Assembly (NCBI GenBank): GCA_021813385.1
Contig: JAKAKT010000040.1
Span: forward strand, 1 to 50,921
Direction: 5' to 3'
DNA: 50,921 bases
Source: Microcaldota archaeon
GTDB taxonomy: Archaea > Micrarchaeota > Micrarchaeia > Burarchaeales > JAKAKT01
Positions 7,363 to 15,627 of this stretch are shown here, piece after piece. Below the pieces are notes generated by a model. That model saw only the letters and a list, made by a program, of their open reading frames with translations, was not told where the DNA came from and ran no database searches. Within the stretch, counting starts at the first letter, position 1. Every line of letters starts with the position of its first letter. The translations under genes were made by a program, and so were the position numbers.

Positions 7363-8967
7363 ATGGGGAAGATGCAGCTGATTCTCATTGTAACCGGCCT
7401 TTTTTTTCTGCTATTGGCCGGATGCATAAAGCAGGAGACTCCGTGCGCAACGAACAACGACTGTCCGTCCGGGGCATTTTGCGTTAACGAGAGATGCACG
7501 ACGCTTTCATGCAGCGAGGAGGGCGGGGGGTGCAAACGAAACTCCGATTGCTGCAGTTCGCTTGAATGCATCAATTATGTCTGCGAGCAAGTGCCTGAGC
7601 TCGAACGCACAGCCAAGGTCCTCGTGAGCGAAAGCGGGACAGCCGAGGTATACGGGGTTTTTGTGAAAGTGGGAAAAGTTTTGCCGGAATTTGACTCTGG
7701 TTGCAGGTTGCTGAATGGCTCAGCTGAAATCGAGCTGGGGTATGGCCCTGACACTACGAGAGGAACGGTATTTGCCGGAGAAATGATTAAAGCCGGGAAA
7801 GCGTCTGCCAGGCTTGACGCACTCATAGGAAACGCAACATACGGGGGATGCGATATTGAATCGAAAGAGATTGTGCTCGGGGTTTCGCGTGAGTCTGTTT
7901 TCGAAGGGCCGTTAGCTGTTGGCACCGGCATAGAGATTTCAGCCGGGGGACCAAGCATAAGGCTGTTGAAAATCGAGCCCGCGAGTGCGCAAAACGGCAA
8001 ATGCAGATATCCGCGCACGGCATCTATCGAAGTCCGATTTAAGGGAGAGCAATATACGGTTACAGTCGGGAATGACAAACCAGTTGCTGTGAAAAATGCA
8101 GTCTTCATCTTGGACCAGCCAAACCCGTTCAACGACTCGGAGTGCATCGGCCCTGACCCGAAGCTGAGAGCAAGTTTCTTTGAAAGGGACCAGGTCCTTC
8201 TGAAGGAAGGCACTTCTGCAACCGCCCTCGGGGACGTAAGCATAATGCTTGACAGAGCCGAGGCATCGAGTGTCGGCAATCCTTGCACAATCACTGACGC
8301 AACTGCCCATCTCTCAGTGAAACCATCATATGTTGCCGATATCGGCTCGATTGCCGTAAAAAAGGGCGGGTTCATACCTTTTTCGAACCTGCAGTTCAAT
8401 ATTGACGAAGTCCGGGGAAAGCTTCTCCCCTCCTGGAGCACCTGCGCGTTTAAGGACAACAAGCTCCTATTGGGCGTGCTATCGCCCGAGGGCGCGGGCG
8501 GAACTTTTGCCCCTCGGACCCCGATTGGAAGCTCGCTCTTCATTGAAGTTGTAACGGAGCGGGAGGAAAAAGTCGTCTCGGGAAGCTGCCCGGCCAATGA
8601 TGAAAGCTCAGTCGGCTATTCTTTCAATGATGACAGGCGCGAATTCTCATCGCTTTCTGTAAAGCCCTCCGGTCCTGTTCTCGTCGCATACGGGAATGTG
8701 AAGAAGTTCTCAGGGAACTCGAACGGGATTGCCTCAGAGCTTTTTACAGGTAGCGAGATGCCTTTCGAGCAGGGGGAACTCAAAGTCCTCGGTGCCAATA
8801 AAAACGGGGATGCGAGCCTCGCCTATAAGGGAGTTTCCCTCGTTCTCGCAGCGGGCAAGGCATTCAGCAGGGAGATGAGCTCAACCGAAGCGCTAGCCAA
8901 TTGCACGCTCGAAGTCAGGACCATCGAGACCGTAATGAACTACGGGTTTGTGAAAGCCCCGGGCTGA
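7363..8967 (+). CDS. Exported lipoprotein, paralogue of the preceding gene
   Basis: 534 residues with the same plan: signal peptide ending LLLAGC, a cysteine-knot head (CATNNDCPSGAFCVNERC, CCSSLECINYVC), then repeated beta domains (AEVYGVFVKVGKV, LGDVSIMLDRAE). Twenty-one bases separate it from the previous stop, so the two are probably one transcription unit derived from a tandem duplication. The repeated segments in both proteins pair a conserved cysteine with a buried beta core, consistent with stable extracellular domains. Confidence 0.85.
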   Translation: MGKMQLILIVTGLFFLLLAGCIKQETPCATNNDCPSGAFCVNERCTTLSCSEEGGGCKRNSDCCSSLECINYVCEQVPELERTAKVLVSESGTAEVYGVFVKVGKVLPEFDSGCRLLNGSAEIELGYGPDTTRGTVFAGEMIKAGKASARLDALIGNATYGGCDIESKEIVLGVSRESVFEGPLAVGTGIEISAGGPSIRLLKIEPASAQNGKCRYPRTASIEVRFKGEQYTVTVGNDKPVAVKNAVFILDQPNPFNDSECIGPDPKLRASFFERDQVLLKEGTSATALGDVSIMLDRAEASSVGNPCTITDATAHLSVKPSYVADIGSIAVKKGGFIPFSNLQFNIDEVRGKLLPSWSTCAFKDNKLLLGVLSPEGAGGTFAPRTPIGSSLFIEVVTEREEKVVSGSCPANDESSVGYSFNDDRREFSSLSVKPSGPVLVAYGNVKKFSGNSNGIASELFTGSEMPFEQGELKVLGANKNGDASLAYKGVSLVLAAGKAFSREMSSTEALANCTLEVRTIETVMNYGFVKAPG

Positions 8968-8996
8968 AAAAAGAGAAAAGCCTATTAAAATAGACG

Positions 8997-9686
8997 ATGC
9001 CAAAAAAACTCATGCAAAATGACTTCTTGGTTCGCCATAGTGAGTTTGTGCTGGGACTTGCAAAAAAGGACGATAAGCTTCATGACTTGATTGGCGACCA
9101 TTGGAGGCTGTATTCATATGTGACGAGCAGGCTTGAGGCATTGAAAGCAATGCCAGGCCTTGAGAATATGCCAAATTCAGAAATATCCGAATGCGGGAAG
9201 CTTCGGGATTACCAGCTCGCCAAGCTCGTATGGCTGCTTGACAGCCTGCAGATGAGCTCCAACTTCAGGAAAAGGATTGGGGCGGAGATTGAAGCCGACC
9301 TTAAGGACGAGAAATCGGCCCACGGGGGGGTTATAGTTTTCCAGAAAGATGAGCTCGGAGTAATCATGATACCGGGAAAAGCACTCGGGCCGGCTGCCTC
9401 CGGGGCAGGAAAAAAATTCGAGAATTTTTCTTACGAACCCATCGATTTCGCTATGAAGCCGGAATTCATGTTCCTTTTCCATTTCCATGCATTCGAAGAG
9501 GACAGTTCAAAGTTCGCAAGCCCAACGGGCTCTGACCTCAAGGATGCCGAGAGGAGGGGGTTCGACGGCATTGTTTTCACGAAATTAATTGGGAAGCATT
9601 TCAACGCAGACTTCTATTTCGCCGGGAAAGATGTTGATGACAACCCGTTTAGGCTCGTGCTCGACCTGGGAGTTTACGGCTATTAG
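8997..9686 (+). CDS. JAMM/MPN-like putative metalloprotease
   Basis: 229 residues. An N-terminal helical half is followed by a C-terminal domain with the elements of a JAB1/MPN fold: Glu105 in DEKSAHGGVIVF, then FLFHFHAF (His162, His164), then PTGSDL (Asp180). The JAMM signature is E...HxH...[PS]xxD, so zinc ligands are in place; the gap between the second His and Asp is 16 residues, longer than in classical members. JAMM enzymes remove ubiquitin-like tags or nucleotides in related systems; no ubiquitin-like gene is seen nearby. TATA-like CCTATTAAAATA precedes the ATG by about 12-20 bp. The family call is from motif only. Confidence 0.55.
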   Translation: MPKKLMQNDFLVRHSEFVLGLAKKDDKLHDLIGDHWRLYSYVTSRLEALKAMPGLENMPNSEISECGKLRDYQLAKLVWLLDSLQMSSNFRKRIGAEIEADLKDEKSAHGGVIVFQKDELGVIMIPGKALGPAASGAGKKFENFSYEPIDFAMKPEFMFLFHFHAFEEDSSKFASPTGSDLKDAERRGFDGIVFTKLIGKHFNADFYFAGKDVDDNPFRLVLDLGVYGY

Positions 9687-9716
9687 GTTTAAATTCTCCG
9701 GATTCGGAATATCCAT

Positions 9717-10238
9717 ATGCACTCATCTGGGCAGCTCAAGGAAAAAGAGCCCGAAGAGCAGCATTTATTGAACAGCATGCTGAACAGCGCTCGCGGCGCT
9801 GCAGCAACTGGCGATGTCCCCGGAATGCTTGAGGCGATTAAGCGAGGGAGCGCCATGAACAAGGACAGGGAACTTGTGGAAGCCCTCTCTAGCAACATGA
9901 GCGAGAAGGGCATCCAGAACCTCGAGAGTTATATACAAACATCGCTTTCCGACAAGAGAAACATAACAAACACCAACTCTAGGGAGTTCGCCGTGCTCGC
10001 AACAGTCCTTCTTGAAGTTCAGGTAAAAAACGGATCCGAGATTACGAATACGGCCTCGGCACTGGGGATGATTCAAAATAACCCCGAGCTCCCTCCTGAA
10101 GTGCGGGCGACAGCTGAGAAGACAAAGAAGGAAGTCGAGTATGCGCAGTTCAAGCGGAGTGACAAGATTTTCGAGGGCATCAAGAAACAGAAACTGGCGA
10201 AAACCGATCAGCCCCAATATTCTTACAAGAGCGCTTAG
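9717..10238 (+). CDS. Hypothetical helical protein
   Basis: 173 residues, almost entirely alpha-helical with no cysteine, no signal peptide and a Lys/Gln-rich C-terminus. Helices of 15-20 residues (VPGMLEAIKRGSAMNKD, SREFAVLATVLLEVQV) resemble HEAT/ARM-like pairs. A TATA-like GGTTTAAATTC lies near 9686-9696, about 25 bp upstream, so it has its own promoter. Its stop codon directly abuts the stop of the convergent fprA gene. Not recognised. Confidence 0.6.
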   Translation: MHSSGQLKEKEPEEQHLLNSMLNSARGAAATGDVPGMLEAIKRGSAMNKDRELVEALSSNMSEKGIQNLESYIQTSLSDKRNITNTNSREFAVLATVLLEVQVKNGSEITNTASALGMIQNNPELPPEVRATAEKTKKEVEYAQFKRSDKIFEGIKKQKLAKTDQPQYSYKSA

Positions 10239-11471
10239 CTATCCTGTTGGGTTTATAATCGACCTAAGACCGGGGGATTGTTCGCTCCCGTTTGCTCCAA
10301 TCTTTTCCGCAATTATGCTCGCTAGAGCGCCAATCTTTTCCAAATCATCCTTCTTGGGTCTTGCTTTCACTTCGACGGTTCCCAGCATTTCGATACCGGT
10401 TCCCTTGAGCGCTTCCGTTATGGTCCTCCCCGCCATTGGGCCCCACCCGTACGAACTCACTAACGCCGCGTATTTTGCAGGGGGCCTGAGGGCCTTTGCC
10501 AGAGATGCCGCGTTCAAGGCGAGCGGGTGCACGCCCCCTAGGAAAGTCGGGGCAGCGATTACGATGCAGGCTGAATCCACGAGATCTCTCGCAATCTCCC
10601 CGAGGTCAGCTTCCTGAAGGTTGTATGACGAAACGAGCACTCCCTTCTCGCGAAGCTTTCTCTCCAATTCCTTCGCCATAATCTCAGAGCTGCCCCACAT
10701 GCTTACGTATGCGATTAATGCGTGCTTTGCGAGCTTGCCGCTTGTCCAAGAGGAATAGCGCACCAATATCTTATCAGGATTCGTGAATATCACGCCGTGG
10801 GATGGGGCGATTGTTTTTATCTCGAGACTTTTCATCTTCTCGAGTGCCTTTTGCCCCGCAGACCTAAAGGGAAGCATTATCTCGCCAAAATATCGCTTGG
10901 CGTATTCCTCGAGTCGCTCCCAGTCCATCTCATAGTCGAAATTTTCCTTCGTGCCGATGTGCTGGCCAAAGAAGTCGCAAGGAAAAAGAATCGCATCTTC
11001 CTCGAGGTATGTGAACATCGTCTCTGGCCAATGGAGCCAGGGGGCATCGACGAAACGGAGAGTCTTTCCGCCAAGAGGGATTCTCGTGGTTTCGTCAACA
11101 ATCTCAATGCGGTCTTCTGGAACTTCGTAGTATCCCTTTGCAACCTGCGCGCCCATCTTGCTTGCAAGGAGCTTTGCGTTTTTTGCTTCCTCCAGTATTT
11201 CGGGAATTGCGTTCGCGTGGTCGGGCTCGGCGTGGTTCATTATCAGGTAGTCGAGCTTCTCGAAAGAGATTTTTTCAAGGACGTTCAGCATCAGTTCCTT
11301 TTCAAACCCGGGGTTCACGGTGTCTATGAGGGCATTTTTCTGCTCCCCAAGAACCAGGTAGGAGTTGTAGCTCGTGCCCTCTGGGAGCGGGATAAGCGCA
11401 TCGAAAATCTTCCTGTTGAGGTCCTTTGCGCCGACGCTGAAAACATCTGGCGCAATCTCAAGTGCCCCCAT
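10239..11471 (-). CDS. fprA: A-type flavoprotein (flavodiiron protein, FprA)
   Basis: 410 residues, the normal length. The N-terminal metallo-beta-lactamase-like domain holds the diiron ligands: NHAEPDH (HxExDH), WLHWPE, FPCDFF and APSHG. The C-terminal flavodoxin domain starts at AYVSMWGSSEIMAKEL for FMN binding. These enzymes reduce oxygen or NO in anaerobic archaea and so protect against oxidative or nitrosative stress. The ATG at 11471 follows GAGGGGTGAG and lies 11 bp after the glmS stop, so both genes are probably co-transcribed. All catalytic ligands are present. Confidence 0.95.
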   Translation of the reverse strand: MGALEIAPDVFSVGAKDLNRKIFDALIPLPEGTSYNSYLVLGEQKNALIDTVNPGFEKELMLNVLEKISFEKLDYLIMNHAEPDHANAIPEILEEAKNAKLLASKMGAQVAKGYYEVPEDRIEIVDETTRIPLGGKTLRFVDAPWLHWPETMFTYLEEDAILFPCDFFGQHIGTKENFDYEMDWERLEEYAKRYFGEIMLPFRSAGQKALEKMKSLEIKTIAPSHGVIFTNPDKILVRYSSWTSGKLAKHALIAYVSMWGSSEIMAKELERKLREKGVLVSSYNLQEADLGEIARDLVDSACIVIAAPTFLGGVHPLALNAASLAKALRPPAKYAALVSSYGWGPMAGRTITEALKGTGIEMLGTVEVKARPKKDDLEKIGALASIIAEKIGANGSEQSPGLRSIINPTG

Positions 11472-11482
11472 GGCCTCACCCC

Positions 11483-13306
11483 TCAGTCGACTGTTATCGT
11501 CTTGCTGAGATTCCTCGGATAATCCGGGTCTATCCCTTTCTTGACGCTCCAATAGTATGCGATTAGCTGGACCGGGACTACATTCAGGATTGGCGCGAAA
11601 ATCTCGTGGTCCTTCGGGACAGCTACGAAGTCATGCGAGTTGTGCCTAAGGCCCTTGTCGTCCTCGGAAATGCAGATTACTCTCCCGTGCCTGCAAGAGA
11701 CCTCATTCATGTGCGAAATTATCATGTGCGATTCCTCTCTCGATGTCACATAAAGCACGGGGTAGCCCTCGTCAACGATTGAGAGGGGGCCGTGCTTGAA
11801 TTCGGAGGAGTAGATTCCCTCGCAGTGCGTATAAGTTATCTCCTTTATCTTGAGCGCACCCTCGAGCGCAATCCCGTGGTTCATTCCATACCCCAGGCAG
11901 TAGATATCCGGCTTAGTGTGCAGTTCGGCTGCGATTCTGTCACAGGAATGCATAGTTTCGTTTATCGTCCTTTCTAAAAGTTCAGGAAGGTCGTGGAGCC
12001 TGCCCCTCAGTTCCTTCGCTTCAGCCTTGCTCAATGACTTGTTCCTCTCGCCCAGCCTAATTGCTAAATAAACTAGGAGGACGAGCTGGTTCACAAATGT
12101 CTTTGTGGCTGGAACGCTCATCTCGAGGTCGCAGGCAAGCGGGAGGTATGCCTCGCTCGCATGCATCAGTGATGAGCCGAGAACGTTCATCACTCCGAGA
12201 ATCCTGCCGACCCTGTTCTTTTTGCAGAAGTTCACCGCGTTCAATACGTCCTTTGTCTCGCCGCTCTGCGAGACGCAGACAATGACGCTGTCTTTGTTGA
12301 GCACATTCCCGTACAAGCTCTCAAACTGGCCCGCAATCACTGGGACGACCTTCCTTCTTGAGAGCCTGTTGAAGTAGTAAGCGCTTGTCACGCAGGCGTT
12401 ATAGCTTGAGCCGCTCCCCACCAGGTAGACATCCCCCCCGGCCATGTGGTCAAGGAAAACGTCGACGTATTTTGAATCGTCCAGGGCCTTGAGAAGGGTG
12501 CTTACTCTCGAGGGCTGCTCGTGAATTTCCTTCAGCATGAAGTGCGGGTAACCCCCCTTGCTCGCGGCCTCGACCGATAGCGTGCTCTTTTCTGCCTTGC
12601 GCTCAATCTGTTTCCCTGTTGCGACTTCAAAAATCTTGTAAGTGTTGTAGGTGAACTCGACCATCTCGCCGTCCCTCAGGGGGATTATGTACTTGGTGAA
12701 TGGAAGGATGGAGGGCAGGTCGGAGGAGCAGCAGACAAATTCCTTTCCAATTCCTAAATAGAGGCTGCTGCCCATCTTCGCGCAGTACATTGTTTTTTGC
12801 TCGAACCGGGTCACCACATAAGCATAATCCCCGTGCAGGTCCTTCGCCGCCCCCATAATTGCCTTCTTCATGTCTTTTGTCTTTTTGAAATGCCGTTCGA
12901 TGGCGTGGATGCAGGTCTCGCCATCGTTCGTGCTACGTATCGACATCCCTTCCTTCTTGAACTCTTCGTTGAGCTGGATGGTGTTGACTATGTTGCCATT
13001 GTGGGCCCCGGCCATCTCCCCCTTGGTGTCGAAATGGGGCTGGGCATTGACTTTCGAAGGTGCGCCGAAGGTGGCCCACCTGAGCTGGCAGATTCCCCTG
13101 TCGCCCCTCATCTCGGGAAGCTTGAGCTTTCTTGCGACTTCATCGATAGTTCCTACGTCTTTCCTGAGGTCCGCCCTCGAGCCTTCGACTGCAACGCAGC
13201 CAACCGAGTCATAGCCCCTGTAGGTGAGGTTTTTGCCTCCCTTCACGAGCACTTCCCCGAGGTCGTCCCTTGTCTGCTTGAATGTAATCCCGAATATGCC
13301 ACACAT
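11483..13306 (-). CDS. glmS: Glutamine--fructose-6-phosphate aminotransferase
   Basis: 607 residues, full length. It begins MCGIFGI with Cys2 as the glutaminase nucleophile; the N-terminal Ntn domain has YRGYDSVG and GICQLRWAT. Two SIS sugar-isomerase domains follow (VGSGSSYNA, SQSGETKD) and the C-terminus ends in NLSKTITVD. It makes glucosamine-6-phosphate, the entry to UDP-GlcNAc for surface glycans and N-glycosylation. The TATA element (TTTTTAATTTA on the minus strand, near 13330) lies about 25 bp upstream, giving a short leader. Confidence 0.97.
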   Translation of the reverse strand: MCGIFGITFKQTRDDLGEVLVKGGKNLTYRGYDSVGCVAVEGSRADLRKDVGTIDEVARKLKLPEMRGDRGICQLRWATFGAPSKVNAQPHFDTKGEMAGAHNGNIVNTIQLNEEFKKEGMSIRSTNDGETCIHAIERHFKKTKDMKKAIMGAAKDLHGDYAYVVTRFEQKTMYCAKMGSSLYLGIGKEFVCCSSDLPSILPFTKYIIPLRDGEMVEFTYNTYKIFEVATGKQIERKAEKSTLSVEAASKGGYPHFMLKEIHEQPSRVSTLLKALDDSKYVDVFLDHMAGGDVYLVGSGSSYNACVTSAYYFNRLSRRKVVPVIAGQFESLYGNVLNKDSVIVCVSQSGETKDVLNAVNFCKKNRVGRILGVMNVLGSSLMHASEAYLPLACDLEMSVPATKTFVNQLVLLVYLAIRLGERNKSLSKAEAKELRGRLHDLPELLERTINETMHSCDRIAAELHTKPDIYCLGYGMNHGIALEGALKIKEITYTHCEGIYSSEFKHGPLSIVDEGYPVLYVTSREESHMIISHMNEVSCRHGRVICISEDDKGLRHNSHDFVAVPKDHEIFAPILNVVPVQLIAYYWSVKKGIDPDYPRNLSKTITVD

Positions 13307-13420
13307 GGAGGGGGATTTGTCGCAATAAATTAAAAAGGAATCGGATTGGCGCGGTTAATTTCGAATCGCAAACAAACACGAAACCCGAAGCCCGCGACTC
13401 GAGATTAAAGAATGGAACAA

Positions 13421-13490
13421 AAAACAGACACTCGGTCTTCCCGGAGGTGCCAGTTTCGAGCCGAGCGAGTCGCTCGGGTTTTTTTGTTTT
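13421..13490. terminator. Hairpins in the glmS upstream region
   Basis: Two hairpins occupy this intergenic stretch. On the minus strand AGAC-CGAGT-GTCT followed by six T could terminate the upstream gene at 13517. On the plus strand CCGAGCGA/TCGCTCGG at 13471-13487 is followed by seven T and has no obvious plus-strand gene before it. Which of the two is used cannot be told from sequence alone. Confidence 0.4.
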
Positions 13491-13516
13491 GTTTGTTTTC
13501 TTAATTCTTCGACAGT

Positions 13517-14602
13517 TCAGCGAGTTCCGACTGGGTCTGCCCCTGGCTCGTGAACTGGAAATCTCCCTAAAGAGCGGAATCCCCCTTTCCAAAGCGCAAC
13601 CGCCTCACAGGTCCCTTCTGGAAACATCCTGAAAACAACTTCAGGACCAGAAATTCGCGTAGTTATCAAATCTCCTTCGCACTCTTGGGAGACTGATGAA
13701 TGGTCGGGTTTCTTGTAATGGGTGTGAAATCCCGCGAAGTGATCAGGGCCAAAATCGCTAGTATTGATGGACCTAATTAGTGACTTATTGGATAAGCCCG
13801 GAAGAAGTTCATTCAGAGCATTCCTTATTTCATCCTCGGTAAGGACGGAGATGATATAACTCCTGCTAGAATCGTATTTAGGTGTTTCGTGCATTTGGAA
13901 TTGTCTCATCATCTCGCGGATGACATACCCGGTATTTTCTATTATGTGGTTTGGAGGCTCTAGTAGGACGCTCTGACCGGAAGAGATAACGACCCCGGTT
14001 ACGTTGGATGTGGAAAAAATCCTTTGAATCTCTTCCGGGGAAGCCTCCAGCCCCAGAATGGTCTTTCCGCTTCCGGCGATTTGAAAAACAAAACCTATTT
14101 TGGATATCTGCAGTCGTGAGTTAGCCTTCACGAAGTAGTTTGCTTGGTCTTCAAGAGCCTTTATAGTTTCAGATCTGGGGTCACTGACTGGGGCATCAGG
14201 TTTTATTTGAAACGAACCGGGTTGATATGTTATGACTCCTTGAACCTCCTTGATTTTTTCCCACATTTTTCCAAGTTCTACTCGGTTGCTGGGGTTTGAG
14301 AGCCACGCCGCAAACGCATCGAGGTTTTGTTCAAATTTAGCCTCCGAGGCAAGAAGCTGGTGCATGAAACTAACCTTTTCAAAAAGGCCATATGGAGACT
14401 TCGAAGAAACGGCATCAGCTAGCCGTCTGTCGAATTGGTGAGCTTGGTAAAAAACGTACCCTGCACTTGCAGTGATAAGTCCAGCTCCAACCAAGGCCAA
14501 TCGAACCGAAGTCCGCCTGAACCATGGAGTTCGCGGTGGCGGAGGCGGTTGCCTTGCCGGTAGTTTTTTCTGACGATGAATGTTTTTATGGTGATGCACC
14601 AT
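13517..14602 (-). CDS. Membrane-anchored protein with JAMM-like C-terminal motif
   Basis: About 361 residues from the ATG at 14602, chosen because the TATA element TTTTAAA lies about 33 bp upstream; an ATG at 14653 would overlap that promoter. The N-terminus is His/Lys/Pro-rich, then RRTSVRLALVGAGLITASAG is a single membrane segment with the basic side inside, so the remaining 300 residues should be outside. Near the end FAGFHTHYKKPD (His293, His295) is followed by ECEGDL (Asp311). This HxH-x15-D spacing is the same as in the protein at 8997-9686 and resembles JAMM metalloproteases, with Cys in place of the usual Ser. Function is inferred weakly. Confidence 0.6.
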   Translation of the reverse strand: MVHHHKNIHRQKKLPARQPPPPPRTPWFRRTSVRLALVGAGLITASAGYVFYQAHQFDRRLADAVSSKSPYGLFEKVSFMHQLLASEAKFEQNLDAFAAWLSNPSNRVELGKMWEKIKEVQGVITYQPGSFQIKPDAPVSDPRSETIKALEDQANYFVKANSRLQISKIGFVFQIAGSGKTILGLEASPEEIQRIFSTSNVTGVVISSGQSVLLEPPNHIIENTGYVIREMMRQFQMHETPKYDSSRSYIISVLTEDEIRNALNELLPGLSNKSLIRSINTSDFGPDHFAGFHTHYKKPDHSSVSQECEGDLITTRISGPEVVFRMFPEGTCEAVALWKGGFRSLGRFPVHEPGADPVGTR

Positions 14603-14670
14603 AGTTCTCTTATTTATCGAATTACGAAAATTTAAAACTATCTGGCCGGCCATTTCGAGTTAAGATGTAG

Positions 14671-15399
14671 TTATGTTTTATGGCCCGGGACTAGGGTCCT
14701 TGAGTCATCTATGATGGAGATGCAAGGAAATGACGGGGGCAGGGCCCATATGGCCTTGGAATCATCCGAGAACTCGCCCTGTGGGCCGAGCGTCCTGCTG
14801 ACGAGTCGGAATGGATAGCCGGGAATCAAAAGCCGGGCATTTTTTCTCGTGCTTTCTGCAGGAGCGCCGAACGGCAGCCACAATGTCGAGTCGCTCGCAA
14901 GGCGCCACTGCCCCTCTAAGGGAATCGCAAAATGCCGTACGTCTTCTGGTTTCAGAATGATTCGTATGTCCTTTCCATCCGGGCTTTTTCGCAACTCGAA
15001 ATTTCCAGGCACGAGGTCTATCGCGAGCGCGCCGGAGGAAACTCTGAACTTTTCGGGCACCTCGAGAGTCAAGGTTTTTCTCCACCAGAGCAACCCTGCC
15101 CCCTGGGAGAGCTCGGCCCCGAACGGCTTCTCTTTCCCCGGGCTGATGACCATCGTGCTCGTTATCGCGAGATTGCCTTTTAGGAGATGCCTCAAAAAAG
15201 AGTTCAGTGTTAGAACAGCGGTGACGTCGTCGAACGTGAGGTCCAAAACTTGGTTCGAGGCGATTGGGGTTCCGCTCTTTATCAGGCTTAGCGCTTTCAT
15301 CATGTTGATGCGGACAGCCCTTCCAGTTCGAGGGCCTTCGCCGTAGAGGCTCAGGGCAATCGGCTGCTGGGCGCTTATAGCCCCGGTTGCGTTTGTCAT
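14671..15399 (-). CDS. Hypothetical protein, beta-rich C-terminal half
   Basis: 242 residues, not recognised. The first 110 residues are helical (RAVRINMMKALSLIKSG, VLTLNSFLRHLLKG) and the rest alternates beta strands with loops (WWRKTLTLEVPEKFRVS, ALAIDLVPGNFELRK, RLLIPGYPFRLVSRTLG). No signal peptide or membrane segment. GAGGAAT a few bases before the ATG and a TATA-like TTTAATAAAATT further upstream support the start. It lies 68 bp upstream of the membrane-anchored JAMM-like gene on the same strand. Confidence 0.6.
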   Translation of the reverse strand: MTNATGAISAQQPIALSLYGEGPRTGRAVRINMMKALSLIKSGTPIASNQVLDLTFDDVTAVLTLNSFLRHLLKGNLAITSTMVISPGKEKPFGAELSQGAGLLWWRKTLTLEVPEKFRVSSGALAIDLVPGNFELRKSPDGKDIRIILKPEDVRHFAIPLEGQWRLASDSTLWLPFGAPAESTRKNARLLIPGYPFRLVSRTLGPQGEFSDDSKAIWALPPSFPCISIIDDSRTLVPGHKT

Positions 15400-15567
15400 T
15401 CGGATTCCTCTTTCAATGTTTCAAATTCTCGCATTTTAATTTTATTAAACCTCCTAAATCCCGGCTTTTGCAAAAATCGCAGAATCGCAAAACTGTCGAG
15501 AAAACTTACCCAAAAACGGGACATACCTATTTAAATACTCCCGGAAACATATTTTAGCGTTGGGGGG

Positions 15568-15627
15568 GTGTTTTTGGAAGCTTCAAAAGCTTTTGGGAAG
15601 GCTCCGCCAGAGTCCGAGTGTTCATGA
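15568..15627 (+). CDS. Possible 19-codon leader ORF before the glycosyltransferase
   Basis: GTG at 15568, preceded by a run of G, opens a 19-codon frame whose TGA overlaps the ATG of the downstream gene (ATGA at 15624-15627). The TATA box CTATTTAAATA at 15529-15539 puts transcription start near 15560, so this would be the first start codon on the mRNA and could couple translation. No conserved peptide is recognised, so it may be chance. Confidence 0.25.
   Translation: MFLEASKAFGKAPPESECS

Noticed and set aside
7575-8597. Minus-strand frame of 340 codons
   Set aside because: Antisense to the second knottin-headed lipoprotein; it has no ribosome site and a low-complexity Ser/Pro composition.
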